Source: Georgenia satyanarayanai
GTDB lineage: Bacteria > Actinomycetota > Actinomycetes > Actinomycetales > Actinomycetaceae
Length of the DNA stretch: 64,000 bases
Reading direction: 5' to 3'
Assembly: GCF_023715365.1 (NCBI RefSeq)
Contig: NZ_JAMBNZ010000012.1
Span: forward strand, 46,085-110,084
Below the pieces are notes generated by a model. It did not search any database. It saw only the letters and a program-made list of their open reading frames with translations, and was not told the DNA's origin. Shown here piece after piece: positions 28,647-37,356 of the stretch. The position numbers and the translations under genes are program-made. Numbering within the stretch: position 1 is the first letter of the stretch; each line of letters begins with the position of its first letter.

Positions 28647-29330
28647 GTGAGCCCCGCCCAGCCCCAGTCCGCCTACGCCATGTACTCCGTCTTCCGGGCG
28701 ATCCAGCCGCTGCCCGAGGAGGACGACGTGCGCGCCGGCCTCGTCCGTGACGTCCTCGCGGACCTGGCGGACGTCCCCGGCCTCACCGTGCGCGGCTGGT
28801 ACGACGTCGCCGGGTTCCGGGCCGACGCCGACCTCATGGTGTGGTGGTGGGCCGAGGACGTCGAGGCCGTGCAGGAGGCCTACCACCGGCTCCTCGCCAG
28901 CAACCTCGGCGGGGCCCTGGAGCCGGTGTGGTCCCAGGTGGGCACCCACCGCCCCGCGGAGTTCAACCGCGGCCACCTGCCCTCCTTCATCATGGGCGAG
29001 GCACCCAGGGGCTTCCTCTGCGTCTATCCCTTCGTCCGCAGCTACGAGTGGTACCTGCTGCCCCCGGAGGAGCGCAGCACCATGCTCCGCGACCACGGCC
29101 TGGCGGCCCGCGACTACGGCGACGTCCGCGCCAACACGATCGCCGCCTTCGCCCTTGGTGACTACGAGTGGCTGCTCGGCTTCGAGGCGGACGACCTCGG
29201 CCGCATCGTCGACCTCATGCGTGACCTGCGCGCCACCGAGGCCCGCCGCCACGTCCGCGAGGAGGTCCCCTTCTTCACCGGCCCGCGCCGCGAGCTCGGT
29301 GAGATCGTGGAGAAGCTGCCCCGCGGCTAG
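28647..29330 (+). CDS. hemQ: coproheme decarboxylase HemQ
   Basis: 227 aa, GTG start with AGGAGGA 7 nt before it. Chlorite-dismutase-fold enzyme that decarboxylates coproheme to haem b, the last step after HemH. Family sequence: [36 protein letters not shown]-like [39 protein letters not shown] (conserved Tyr and a likely haem-binding His) and [25 protein letters not shown]. Its stop and the stop of the convergent sulP gene share one CTAG. Confidence 0.93.
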   Translation: MSPAQPQSAYAMYSVFRAIQPLPEEDDVRAGLVRDVLADLADVPGLTVRGWYDVAGFRADADLMVWWWAEDVEAVQEAYHRLLASNLGGALEPVWSQVGTHRPAEFNRGHLPSFIMGEAPRGFLCVYPFVRSYEWYLLPPEERSTMLRDHGLAARDYGDVRANTIAAFALGDYEWLLGFEADDLGRIVDLMRDLRATEARRHVREEVPFFTGPRRELGEIVEKLPRG

Positions 29331-31072
29331 CGAGCCGGCGCGGCGGTGCCCGTGCCGCACTCGAGCACGGCGCCGCCGCGCACCTCGAAGCGCACGTGGT
29401 TGCGCGCGTGGGCGACGGCCGCCGGCAGGTCGTCGAAGTAGTGGCCCTCGTCCCCGAGCGCGTCGAGGACGCCGACGGCGGCCGACATCCGCAGCTGCTG
29501 CGCGTCCAGGCCCTTGAGGAGCACGGTGATCCCGCGGCGGCGCAGGTCGGTGATGATCTCGCCGAGCGCATGGGCGCCGGAGGCGTCCATGACGCGCACC
29601 TCGCGCAGCGCGAGGACGACGACGCGCACGTCCTTGACCGCCGTCATCTCGTCGAGGAAGCGCTTCGTGCCACCGAAGAAGAGTGCACCGCGGAAGTGGT
29701 AGACGGCGACGTGCTCGTCGAGGAGAGCGTCCTCCTCCTCGGGGGCGAGCTCCGGCGGGAGGTCGCGCCGGGTGAGGCCCGAGGCGCGTGCCATCGCCCG
29801 CAGTGCCAGCAGCGCGGCGACCGCGACGCCGACCTGGACCGCGACGATGAGGTCGAAGACGATCGTCACGACGACGGTCGAGAGGTAGACGACGGCGTCG
29901 GCCCGGGTGGCGCGCAGGATCGCGCGGCCCGTGCGCAGGTCGATCATCCGGAAGGCCGTGACGATGAGGACACCGGCCAACGCGGACATCGGGATGAGCG
30001 CGACCACCGGCGTGAGGGCGAGGACGATGAGGACGAGCACGACGGCGTGGCTCGCGCTGGCCACACGGGTGCGCGCACCGGCACGGACGTTGACGGCGGT
30101 ACGGGCGATTGCGCCGGTCGCCGGCATGCCGCCGAGGAGGCCGCTGGCGACGTTCGCCATGCCCTGGCCGACGAGCTCACGGTTGGCGTCGGTGTCGGGC
30201 ACGGTCTCGACCATCCCGTCCGCCACCCGCGCCGACAGCAGGCTCTCCAGCGCCGCGAGGGCTGCGATCGCCATGGCCGACGGCAGCATGGCCGCCAGCG
30301 CGGAGGAGTCCCAGGCGGGCACCTGGAAGGAGGGCAGCGCGTCGGGCAGCGCGCCGATCCGCTCGACGTCGAGGGAGACAAGCTCGACGACGACGGTGGC
30401 GACGGCGACGGCGATGAGCGAGGCGGGCAGCGACCGTCGCAGCCGGCTGAGCAGGACCATGAGGACGACGACGCCGATGGTCACCGTCAGTGGAGCCACG
30501 GCGCGCCCCCAGTCGGTGACGCGCAGGGTCTCCACGGCCGCCGCCGTCGCGTTCTCCACCTCCGGCCGCGCGGTGTCCAGGGCGAGGGGGACCTGCTGGA
30601 GGAAGATGATGACGCCGATGCCGAGGGTGAAGCCCTCGACCACCGGCCATGGGATGACGGAGACGAGGCGCCCCATCCCCACGAGCCCCATGATGATGAC
30701 CAGGACGCCGGCGAGGATCGACAGCGCGAAGACCGCCTCGGTCCCGTAGCGCGCCACCACGGGGATGAGGACGACGGTCATCGCGCCGGTCGGTCCGGAG
30801 ACCTGCAGGTGCGAGCCGCCGAGGACGGCGGCGACGAAGCCGGCGACGATGGCGGTGATGAGCCCGGCCGCCGGGCCGACGCCGGACGCGACGCCGAAGC
30901 CCAGCGCCAGCGGGAGCGCGACGACGCCCACCGTCACGCCGGCGACGAGGTCGCCGCGCCAGGAGCGCGACAGACCCGTGTAGTCCGAGCGGCGGGGGAG
31001 CGTGAGGGAGGCGACGTGGCGGAGGGCCGAGCGCCAGGTCGCGCGCGCGGCGAGGGGAGTGGGGCCGCTCAT
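29327..31072 (-). CDS. SulP family anion transporter with STAS domain
   Basis: 581 aa. SLC26/SulP transporter for sulfate, bicarbonate or a similar anion. Membrane part about 25-435 with [67 protein letters not shown] and [20 protein letters not shown]-terminal STAS domain about 455-560, with the phosphorylation-type Ser in [13 protein letters not shown]. Its ATG overlaps the stop of the ArsR-type regulator by 4 nt, so uptake is directly coupled to that repressor. Substrate not assignable. Confidence 0.88.
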   Translation of the reverse strand: MSGPTPLAARATWRSALRHVASLTLPRRSDYTGLSRSWRGDLVAGVTVGVVALPLALGFGVASGVGPAAGLITAIVAGFVAAVLGGSHLQVSGPTGAMTVVLIPVVARYGTEAVFALSILAGVLVIIMGLVGMGRLVSVIPWPVVEGFTLGIGVIIFLQQVPLALDTARPEVENATAAAVETLRVTDWGRAVAPLTVTIGVVVLMVLLSRLRRSLPASLIAVAVATVVVELVSLDVERIGALPDALPSFQVPAWDSSALAAMLPSAMAIAALAALESLLSARVADGMVETVPDTDANRELVGQGMANVASGLLGGMPATGAIARTAVNVRAGARTRVASASHAVVLVLIVLALTPVVALIPMSALAGVLIVTAFRMIDLRTGRAILRATRADAVVYLSTVVVTIVFDLIVAVQVGVAVAALLALRAMARASGLTRRDLPPELAPEEEDALLDEHVAVYHFRGALFFGGTKRFLDEMTAVKDVRVVVLALREVRVMDASGAHALGEIITDLRRRGITVLLKGLDAQQLRMSAAVGVLDALGDEGHYFDDLPAAVAHARNHVRFEVRGGAVLECGTGTAAPAR

Positions 31073-31413
31073 CGTGCCTGCCCGTTCCGGCCGAGCGCCT
31101 CGGTGGTCCGGCCGTGCGAGCCGAGGAGGAAGGTGCGCGCGGCGTCGAGCATGGTCGCGAGCGAGTCGTCGACGAGCGTGTAGGTGACGGTGTTGCCCTG
31201 CCGGGACTTGGCCACGACCCCGGCACGGCGCAGGACCGCCAGGTGCTGCGAGAGGTGGGAGGCCTCGATGTCGATCTCCGTGAGCAGGGTGCTGACCGGA
31301 CGGTCGCCGTCCCGCAGCAGCTCGAGGGCGCGGATCCGGACCGGGTGGCCGAGTGCCTTGAAGAGCTCCGCCTTCATGACGTAGACGGGGGTGTCGATGG
31401 CGCGGTCGGGCAC
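31069..31413 (-). CDS. ArsR-family winged-helix repressor
   Basis: 114 aa, GTG start with GGAG 5 nt upstream. DNA-binding core: ALGHPVRIRALELLRDGDRPVSTLL, IEASHLSQHLAVLRRAGVVAKSRQGNTVTYTLVD. No Cys residues, so classical ArsR metal sensing through CxC is unlikely; it may respond to another ligand. It is the first gene of a two-gene operon with sulP (ATGA overlap). The perfect 9-bp inverted repeat just upstream (31438-31463) is the likely operator for autorepression. Confidence 0.88.
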   Translation of the reverse strand: MPDRAIDTPVYVMKAELFKALGHPVRIRALELLRDGDRPVSTLLTEIDIEASHLSQHLAVLRRAGVVAKSRQGNTVTYTLVDDSLATMLDAARTFLLGSHGRTTEALGRNGQAR

Positions 31414-31437
31414 GGGTTCTCCAGGTCGAGGCGGAGT

Positions 31438-31463
31438 ATGACTTGACGACTCTATCAAGTCAT
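31438..31463. promoter_or_regulatory. ArsR operator, perfect inverted repeat
   Basis: ATGACTTGA (31438-31446) and TCAAGTCAT (31455-31463) are exact reverse complements with an 8-nt spacer, 25 nt upstream of the arsR start. Size and placement fit an ArsR dimer site overlapping the arsR-sulP promoter. Confidence 0.8.
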
Positions 31464-31483
31464 CAAACCATTGCCTAGAGGTG

Positions 31484-31512
31484 TTGACGTCGGCTCGTAC
31501 GCGTGTTCGACT
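31484..31512 (+). promoter_or_regulatory. SOS-controlled leaderless promoter of radical SAM gene
   Basis: The -35 TTGACG (31484-31489), a 17-nt spacer and a weak -10 TCGACT (31507-31512) end 6 nt before ATG 31519. Between them, TCGTACGCGTGTTCGA (31495-31510) matches the SOS box TCGAAC-N4-GTTCGA at 11 of 12 positions, so LexA would block the -10 directly. Confidence 0.75.
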
Positions 31513-31518
31513 AGAGGC

Positions 31519-32550
31519 ATGCGGTGGGACGGGCAGCTGGTCGGCGCGAAGGACGAGGCCGCGCTGCCCGGTCTGCGGACGATGGCCGGGCTGGTCCGGA
31601 CCGTCCGCACCCCGGAGTTTGCGGGGATCGTCTTCCACGAGGTGACGGCGCGCTCGGTCCTCAACCGCGTGCCGGCGGCCTCTCGGATGCCCTTCCGGTG
31701 GACGGTCAACCCGTTCCGCGGCTGCAGCCACGCCTGCGTGTACTGCTACGCCCGCTCCACCCACACCTACCTCGACATGGACGCCGGTGCGGACTTCGAC
31801 AGCCAGATCGTCGTCAAGGTCAACGCCCCCGAGGTGCTCGCCCGTGAGCTGGCCAAGCCCTCCTGGGAGCGCGAGCAGGTGGCACTGGGCACGAACACCG
31901 ACCCCTACCAGCGCGCCGAGGGCCGCTACCGGCTCATGCCCGGCATCATCGGCGCACTCGTCGAGTCCGGCACGCCGCTGTCGGTCCTCACCAAGGGCAC
32001 CCTCCTACGCCGGGACCTGCCGCTGCTGGGGGAGGCCGCCGCGCACGTGCCCGTGTCGCTCGGTATCTCCCTCGCCGTCCTCGACGCCGAGCTCCAGCAG
32101 CTCCTTGAGCCGGGCACACCGAGCCCGCGGGCGCGCCTGGACCTCGTGCGCGCGATCCGCGAGACGGGGCTGGACTGCCACGTCATGGTCGCCCCCGTCC
32201 TGCCCTGGGTCACCGACTTACGCGAGCACCTCGACGCGCTCCTCGCCGCCGTCGCCGAGGCCGGTGCCACCTCCGCCTCGGTCATGGCCGCCCACCTGCG
32301 CCCGGGCGTCAAGGACTGGTACCTCCGGTGGCTGCAGACGCACCGGCCCGCGCTCGTGCCCGAGTACCAGCGCCTGTACGGGCGCGGGGCCTACGCCCCG
32401 GACGCGTACCGCACGTGGCTCGCCGAGCGGGTCGCGCCGCTGCTGCGCCGCCACGGCCTGGCCCGCGGAACCGGGCTGCGCACCCAACCGCGCGAGCAGG
32501 TGGCGCCGGCCCAGGCCCCGGACGCCGTCATGCAGGCGGCGCTGTTCTGA
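31519..32550 (+). CDS. Rv2578c-type radical SAM protein (SplB-like)
   Basis: 343 aa. Radical SAM enzyme of the Rv2578c family, related to spore photoproduct lyase (COG1533). The [4Fe-4S] motif GCSHACVYCYA uses C69, C73 and C76. Further family blocks: VALGTNTDPYQRAEGRYRLM, SVLTKGTLLRRDLPLL, SLAVLDAELQ and CHVMVAPVLPWVTD. It ends AALF. The true substrate is unproven; a DNA-lesion repair role is suggested by the SplB relationship and by the SOS box over its promoter. ATG 31519 (MRWDGQLVGA) is favoured over upstream starts because it matches the family N-terminus and the promoter geometry. Confidence 0.88.
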   Translation: MRWDGQLVGAKDEAALPGLRTMAGLVRTVRTPEFAGIVFHEVTARSVLNRVPAASRMPFRWTVNPFRGCSHACVYCYARSTHTYLDMDAGADFDSQIVVKVNAPEVLARELAKPSWEREQVALGTNTDPYQRAEGRYRLMPGIIGALVESGTPLSVLTKGTLLRRDLPLLGEAAAHVPVSLGISLAVLDAELQQLLEPGTPSPRARLDLVRAIRETGLDCHVMVAPVLPWVTDLREHLDALLAAVAEAGATSASVMAAHLRPGVKDWYLRWLQTHRPALVPEYQRLYGRGAYAPDAYRTWLAERVAPLLRRHGLARGTGLRTQPREQVAPAQAPDAVMQAALF

Positions 32551-32569
32551 GGGCTGGCACACTGGCCTG

Positions 32570-33052
32570 GTGCCCGTCCCGGAGTTCGTCACCGCCCTGC
32601 GTGCCCACGTCGGCAACGCGCCGCTGTGGCTCTCGGGCGTGACCGCCGTCGTCCTGGACGGGGATCGGGTGCTTCTCGGCCGGCGCGCCGACAACGGTAT
32701 GTGGGCCGCGGTCAGCGGCATCCTCGACCCGGGTGAGCAGCCCGCCCGCGCCGCCGTGCGCGAGGTGCTCGAGGAGACGGGGGTCGTCGCCCGCGTCCTC
32801 GCGCTCGCCTCGGTCGACAGCGGCGACGTCGTCACCTACCCCAACGGGGACCAGGCCCAGTACCTCTCCCTCGCCTTCCTCTGCGAGTACGTGTCCGGGG
32901 ACGCGCACGTCGCCGACGACGAGTCCCTCGAGGTGGGCTGGTTCCCGCTCGCCGCGCTGCCGCAGCCGCTCGCGCCGTCGTCGGCCACGCGCATCGCCGA
33001 CGCCCTCGCCGTCCGAGCCGACCCGGCCGCCGGCCCGCGCTTCGTGCGCTGA
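32570..33052 (+). CDS. Nudix hydrolase
   Basis: 160 aa, GTG start. Nudix box GILDPGEQPARAAVREVLEETGV (about 51-73) is complete (GX5EX7REUXEEXGU). It begins 19 nt after the radical SAM gene and so may share its SOS-linked transcript; a hydrolase for damaged nucleotides would fit but is only an inference. LWLSGVTAVVLDGDRVLLGRRADNGMWAAVSG before the box is typical of MutT-like members. It is convergent with the next Nudix gene with 2 nt between stops. Confidence 0.85.
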   Translation: MPVPEFVTALRAHVGNAPLWLSGVTAVVLDGDRVLLGRRADNGMWAAVSGILDPGEQPARAAVREVLEETGVVARVLALASVDSGDVVTYPNGDQAQYLSLAFLCEYVSGDAHVADDESLEVGWFPLAALPQPLAPSSATRIADALAVRADPAAGPRFVR

Positions 33053-33054
33053 GC

Positions 33055-33765
33055 TCAGCCCTCCGGTGTCGCCGGCGGGAGCGTGTCGCCGCGCGCCTCG
33101 GCCACCGACATCGCGTACTCGCGCGAGCGGTCCCACGGGCGCGTCCAGCCGAGCTCGTCGAAGACGCCGTCGAGGAGGTTGCCGGTGAAGCCCCACACCC
33201 ACCCGCCCTGCACCGCGAAGCCCGCGCTGCCGTGGCCGTGGATCGTCACCGTGGAGCGCCCGGCGGGGTCGAGGAGGTCGCTGACCGGCAGCCGCAGCGT
33301 GTGGAGTACCTCGCCCACCTCGACGTCCTCGAGCCCACCCGGGTCGGCCGACCACCCGACCACCGGCGTGACGAGGAAGCGGCTGATCGGCACCGCCGCC
33401 TGCGGCAGCGTGCCGATGACCTCGACACGTTCGGGCGCGAGGCCGATCTCCTCGTGGGTCTCCCGCAGCGCGGTGGCGGCCGGGCCGGTGTCGCCGTCGT
33501 CGGCGCGCCCACCGGGCAGCGCGATCTGCCCGGGGTGATGGCGCAGCAGCGGGGAGCGCTGGACGAGGTAGAGGTCGAGCCCGGGGAAGACGTCGGGCCG
33601 CGCGAGGGTCGGGGTGAACAGGAGCAGCACGGCCGCCGGCCGGTACTCGGCGAGGGCGACGGCGTCGACGCGGTGGACCTCCTGGGGCTGTCCCAGCTCA
33701 CCCGCCGCGCCCCTCGCGACGAGACGTTCGAGGTCGCTGCGCGCCTGCGCCAGGTGCCGGTCCAC
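33055..33765 (-). CDS. Nudix CoA pyrophosphatase-like protein (NudL type)
   Basis: 236 aa, GTG start. PAAVLLLFTP and LVQRSPLLRHHPGQIALPGGRADDGD, followed by the Nudix helix ALRETHEEIGLAPERVEVIG. The LRxHPGQIxxPGG element is the signature of NudL/YeaB enzymes that cleave CoA and related thioester diphosphates. The C-terminus is longer than in NudL by about 40 residues. TATGGT at 33772-33777 lies 7-12 nt before the GTG, so the gene has its own leaderless promoter inside the end region of the PQQ-dehydrogenase gene. Confidence 0.83.
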   Translation of the reverse strand: MDRHLAQARSDLERLVARGAAGELGQPQEVHRVDAVALAEYRPAAVLLLFTPTLARPDVFPGLDLYLVQRSPLLRHHPGQIALPGGRADDGDTGPAATALRETHEEIGLAPERVEVIGTLPQAAVPISRFLVTPVVGWSADPGGLEDVEVGEVLHTLRLPVSDLLDPAGRSTVTIHGHGSAGFAVQGGWVWGFTGNLLDGVFDELGWTRPWDRSREYAMSVAEARGDTLPPATPEG

Positions 33766-33778
33766 CGCGCCACCATAG

Positions 33779-34912
33779 TCACCGCTGGGACGCGAGCCAC
33801 TCCTCGTCGACAGCGACGACGCGGTCGTCCTCCGCTACGGGCTCCCCGCGGAAGGTGTTGGACGTGAGGAGCCACAGCCGCCCGTCCGGCGCGACAGTCA
33901 CCGTGCGCAGCCGCCCGTACTCACCCTCGAGGAGGCGCTGCGGCTCGCTCGCGGCGCCGTCGGCCTTGAGCGGCACCCGCCACAGCGACTCCCCACGCAG
34001 TGCAGCGACGTACACCGCGTCCTCGGTGACGGCGAGGCCGCTGGGGGAGGCGTCGGCCGGGGGCCACGTGACGAGCGGGTCGACATAGTCCGCGGCGCCT
34101 GAGGTCCCCTCGACCTCCGGCCAGCCGTAGTTGGCGCCCGCCTCGATCTCGTTGAGCTCGTCCCAGGTGTCCTGCCCGAACTCCGAGGCGTACATCCGTC
34201 CCTCGGCGTCCCAGCCCATGCCCTGGACGTTGCGGTGCCCCAGGGACCACACCGGCGAGCCCGGGTCCGGGTTGCCGGGTGCCGACTCACCATCCTCGTC
34301 CACCCGCAGGATCTTCCCGCCCAGCGAGCGCGGGTCCTGGGACGTCGAGGGGACCGCGGCGTCCCCGGTGGCGACGTAGAGGTAGCCGTCCGGCCCGAAC
34401 TCGATCCGCCCGCCCGAGTGGTACGTCTCGCGCGGGATCCCCTCGAGGACGACGACGTCGGGCTCGAGCCGCTCGCCGTCGTGCACCATCCGCAGCACCC
34501 GGTTGTCGGTCTCGGTGGTGAGGTAGACGAAGACGTGGCCGTTGTCGGTAAACTCCGGCGAGACGGCGATCCCCAGCAGTCCCGTCTCGTTCTCCGCGGC
34601 CACCCCGGGCACGGTCGCCAGCTCGCGCGGCTCCTCCCCGGCGGCCAGCTCGAGGACCCGCGCGGTGTCCCGTTCGGTGAGCAGCGCGGTGCCGTCGGGC
34701 AGGAACGCGATGCCCCAGGGCACGTCGAGCCCGGTGGCGAGCACCTCCGGCTCCCGGGGAGCGGGCTCCGTCGTCGTCGGCTCAGGCGTCGGCGTCGTCG
34801 TCGTCAGTGGCGGGGCGGTGGCCTGCTCCTTGGCCTCCTCCCCGCCCCCGCACGCCGCAAGGACGACGACGGCGAGCAGTCCCGCCGTCGTCGTCCTCGC
34901 GGTGCGGGTCAT
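33779..34912 (-). CDS. PQQ-dependent aldose sugar dehydrogenase-like lipoprotein
   Basis: 377 aa. Lipoprotein signal with lipobox LAAC (about 17-20), a Thr/Pro-rich spacer, then a six-bladed propeller of the GDH-B/sorbosone dehydrogenase type: TGLDVPWGIAFLPDGTALLTERDTARV, ETGLLGIAVSPEF, YHSGGRIEFGPDGYLYVATGD, VWSLGHRNVQGMGWD and NEIEAGANYGWPEVEG. It would oxidise aldoses at the cell surface with PQQ, if PQQ is available; no PQQ synthesis genes are seen. It starts 1 nt after the SDR stop, so the two form an operon. Confidence 0.85.
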   Translation of the reverse strand: MTRTARTTTAGLLAVVVLAACGGGEEAKEQATAPPLTTTTPTPEPTTTEPAPREPEVLATGLDVPWGIAFLPDGTALLTERDTARVLELAAGEEPRELATVPGVAAENETGLLGIAVSPEFTDNGHVFVYLTTETDNRVLRMVHDGERLEPDVVVLEGIPRETYHSGGRIEFGPDGYLYVATGDAAVPSTSQDPRSLGGKILRVDEDGESAPGNPDPGSPVWSLGHRNVQGMGWDAEGRMYASEFGQDTWDELNEIEAGANYGWPEVEGTSGAADYVDPLVTWPPADASPSGLAVTEDAVYVAALRGESLWRVPLKADGAASEPQRLLEGEYGRLRTVTVAPDGRLWLLTSNTFRGEPVAEDDRVVAVDEEWLASQR

Positions 34913-34913
34913 G

Positions 34914-35780
34914 TCAGAAGACGGGCTTGCCGCCCGTGACGCCGAGGACGGTGCCAGAGACGTAGCTCGCGTCGTCGGTGGCGAGGAAGACGAAGGCCGT
35001 GGCGACCTCGATCGGGTGGCCGGCGCGGCCGAGCGGGGCGTTCTTGCCGAACTCCGGCATCGACTCCGCAGGCTTGGTGGCCGGCTGGAGCGGGGTCCAG
35101 ATCGGGCCCGGGGCGACGGCGTTGACCCGGATGCCCTTGGGCCCCAGCTCGGCGGCGAGGTTGACGGTGAGGTTGTTGATCGCGGCCTTCGTCGAGGCGT
35201 AGTCGAGGAGCGTCTCGGAGGGCTGGAAGGCCTGGATCGAGGTGCAGTTGATGATGCTGGCGCCCGGCTGAAGGTCGTCGAGCAGGGCCTTGGTCAGCCA
35301 GAAGATCGCAAAGATGTTCGTCTCGAAGGTCTGGCGCAGCTGCTCGTCGCTGATGTCAGCGAGGGAGTCCTGGGCCATCTGGTAGCCCGCGTTGTTGACG
35401 AGGACGTCGATCCCGCCGAGTCCCTCGACCGCCGCGCGCGCGAGGGCGATGTTCGCCTCCTCGGTGCGCTGGTCGGTGGGGACGAGCACGCAGCGGCGGC
35501 CGGCGGCCTCGACGTGCTTCTTCGTCTCCTCCGCGTCCTCCTGCTCCTGCTCGAGGTAGGAGATCGCGACGTCGGCGCCCTCCTTGGCGAAGGCAATCGC
35601 GGTGGCGCGCCCGATGCCGGAGTCACCGCCGGTAATGAGGGCACGCTTGCCCTCGAGCCGCCCGCGGCCGACGTAGCTCGTCTCGCCGTGGTCGGGCACG
35701 GGGTCGAGACGGTTCGTCCACCCCGGCCAGGGCTGGCTCTGCTTGGGGAAGTCCTTCATTGCCTCGGTGTCGATGTCCAT
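34914..35780 (-). CDS. SDR family oxidoreductase (YghA-like)
   Basis: 288 aa. NAD(P)-dependent short-chain dehydrogenase. The N-terminal extension MDIDTEAMKDFPKQSQPWPGW is typical of the YghA/general-stress subgroup. Cofactor motif ALITGGDSGIGRATAIAFA (about 47-65), NNAGYQ, catalytic Ser in CTSIQAF and YASTK (Tyr-x-x-x-Lys), then INVNAVAPGP-like RVNAVAPGPIWTPLQPA. The start is set by that extension and by AAGGA 8 nt upstream. It is followed directly by the PQQ-type dehydrogenase; both act on sugars or alcohols, but the substrates are unknown. Confidence 0.88.
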   Translation of the reverse strand: MDIDTEAMKDFPKQSQPWPGWTNRLDPVPDHGETSYVGRGRLEGKRALITGGDSGIGRATAIAFAKEGADVAISYLEQEQEDAEETKKHVEAAGRRCVLVPTDQRTEEANIALARAAVEGLGGIDVLVNNAGYQMAQDSLADISDEQLRQTFETNIFAIFWLTKALLDDLQPGASIINCTSIQAFQPSETLLDYASTKAAINNLTVNLAAELGPKGIRVNAVAPGPIWTPLQPATKPAESMPEFGKNAPLGRAGHPIEVATAFVFLATDDASYVSGTVLGVTGGKPVF

Positions 35781-35836
35781 GCCCCCATCCTTCGGCCCGT
35801 GGGGCCGGGTCGCATCCGGTGCCGGCCGCTCAGGGC

Positions 35837-36190
35837 TCAGGTGGTGGGCGTCCACACCGCGAGGCGGTGACCGCTCGGGTCCTCGAGCTCGAAGCGGCGC
35901 CCGCCCGGGAAGTCGTACGGCGGCGCGACGACCCGTCCGCCGGCGGCCTCGACCGCCGCGACGCTCGCCTCGAGGTCGTCGCTGTAGAGGATGACGAGCG
36001 GGCCGCCCGGCCGGACGTCGTCGGACAGGACGAGGCCGCCCGTCTCGCGCTCACCCTCACCGCGGATGCCGCTGTACGTGGGGCCGTAGTCGGTGAAGTC
36101 CCAGCCGAACGCGGCGGCGTAGAACCGCTTGGCAACCGTGAGGTCGTGGACCGGGATCTCGACGTAGTCGATGCTGTGGTGTCTGCCCAT
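35837..36190 (-). CDS. VOC/glyoxalase family protein
   Basis: 117 aa. Two beta-alpha-beta-beta-beta units: IDYVEIPVHDLTVAKRFYAAAFGWDF and VILYSDDLEASVAAVEAAGGRVVAPPYDFPGGRRFELEDPSGHRLAVW. The metal ligands normally given by His and Glu are largely in place (H near the N-terminus, FELEDPSGH at the end). The substrate is unknown. TACCTT at 36197-36202 sits 7-12 nt before the ATG, indicating a leaderless transcript. Confidence 0.82.
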   Translation of the reverse strand: MGRHHSIDYVEIPVHDLTVAKRFYAAAFGWDFTDYGPTYSGIRGEGERETGGLVLSDDVRPGGPLVILYSDDLEASVAAVEAAGGRVVAPPYDFPGGRRFELEDPSGHRLAVWTPTT

Positions 36191-36242
36191 GGCAGCAAGG
36201 TACGGCCGGGCACCGACACGCGGTCGCGTAACCTGCGCGGTC
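36191..36242. promoter_or_regulatory. divergent leaderless promoters of VOC and GNAT genes
   Basis: The 52-bp gap contains TACCTT on the minus strand (36197-36202) and TAACCT on the plus strand (36229-36234), each ending 6-8 nt before its start codon. Confidence 0.6.
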
Positions 36243-37295
36243 ATGGAGCCCTTCACCCTGCACGACGGCGAGCTCACGCTCGAGGCGCCTACCCTCGCGG
36301 ACGTCGACCGCATCACCGAGGCCTGTCAGGACCCGGAGGTCCAGCGCTGGACCACCGTGCCCTCGCCCTACCGCCGCGAGCACGCGGTGGGCTTCGTCGA
36401 GCGTTTCGTCATCGACGGGTGGGCGCGCGGGGACAACCACACCTGGGCGCTGCGCCACGGCGGGCGGCTGGTGGGGATGGTCGGCGTCTCGCGGGCCGAC
36501 GGGTCGGGGGAGATCGGCTACTGGCTGGCCCCGGAGGGCCGCGGCCGGGGCCTAATGGACCGCGCCGTCGCGCTCGTCCTCGACGCGGCCTTCGGCCGGC
36601 TCGGGATGGAGCGGGTGGAGTGGCGGGCCGACGTCGGCAACTGGCCGTCCTGGAAGGTGGTGTGGCGCCACGGCTTCCGCCGCGAGGGCCAGGTGCGGGG
36701 GATGGGCACGCACGGCGAGCGCCGCGTCGACCAGTGGATCGGCACGCTCCTGCGCGAGGACCCGCGCAAGCCCGCCCACCCGTGGGACGGGCCGGTGGGG
36801 GGCGTCGTGCCCGCGGACCCGCGTGACCCGGAGGCACTCGTGCGCCAGTTCCACGAGCACCTCGGCGTCCCGGTCGCCGACGACGCGCCCTCGGTCGACC
36901 GCGACCGCGTCCACCTGCGCATGGCGCTCGTCGCCGAGGAGCTCGCCGAGCTCGTCACCGCCGTCTACGGCGCCGCGGCGGGACGCGAGATGGAGGTGGC
37001 CTTCACCCGCGCCGTCGCCGCCGACGACGGCTCCCGCGACACCGTGGCGGCCGCCGACGCCCTGGCCGACCTCGTCTACGTCCTCTACGGCATGGCGCAG
37101 GAGTGTGCCGTCCCGCTGCCCGACGTGCTCGCCGAGGTGCACGCGGCCAACCTGTCCAAGCTCGGCGAGGACGGCCGCCCGCTGCTGCGGGAGGACGGCA
37201 AGGTCCTCAAGGCGCCCGGCTACCGGCCCCCGGACGTTGGCGGCGTCCTCGCGCGGTGGGCGGCGAGCCGGCCGGGGGGCATGCCCGAGGCGTAG
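36243..37295 (+). CDS. fusion: GNAT acetyltransferase + MazG-like pyrophosphohydrolase
   Basis: 350 aa. Residues 1-175 form a GNAT domain of the RimJ/RimL type: LTLEAPTLADVDRITEAC, EIGYWLAPEGRGRGLMDRAVALV (acetyl-CoA loop) and FRREGQVRG. Residues about 195-340 form an all-alpha NTP pyrophosphohydrolase domain with RMALVAEELAELVTAVYG (metal-binding EExxE) and DALADLVYVLYGMAQECAVPLPDVLAEVHAANLSKLGEDG (second acidic pair). The join near 180-195 is a Pro/Asp-rich linker with no internal start signal. Both halves look intact. The pairing suggests acetylation linked to nucleotide sanitation, but neither substrate is known. Confidence 0.85.
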   Translation: MEPFTLHDGELTLEAPTLADVDRITEACQDPEVQRWTTVPSPYRREHAVGFVERFVIDGWARGDNHTWALRHGGRLVGMVGVSRADGSGEIGYWLAPEGRGRGLMDRAVALVLDAAFGRLGMERVEWRADVGNWPSWKVVWRHGFRREGQVRGMGTHGERRVDQWIGTLLREDPRKPAHPWDGPVGGVVPADPRDPEALVRQFHEHLGVPVADDAPSVDRDRVHLRMALVAEELAELVTAVYGAAAGREMEVAFTRAVAADDGSRDTVAAADALADLVYVLYGMAQECAVPLPDVLAEVHAANLSKLGEDGRPLLREDGKVLKAPGYRPPDVGGVLARWAASRPGGMPEA

Positions 37296-37356
37296 CCTGG
37301 GCGCAGGCGGCCGCACCGTCCCGCGGCCGGCGTCCCGTCGGCGAGGGGAGCCCCGG

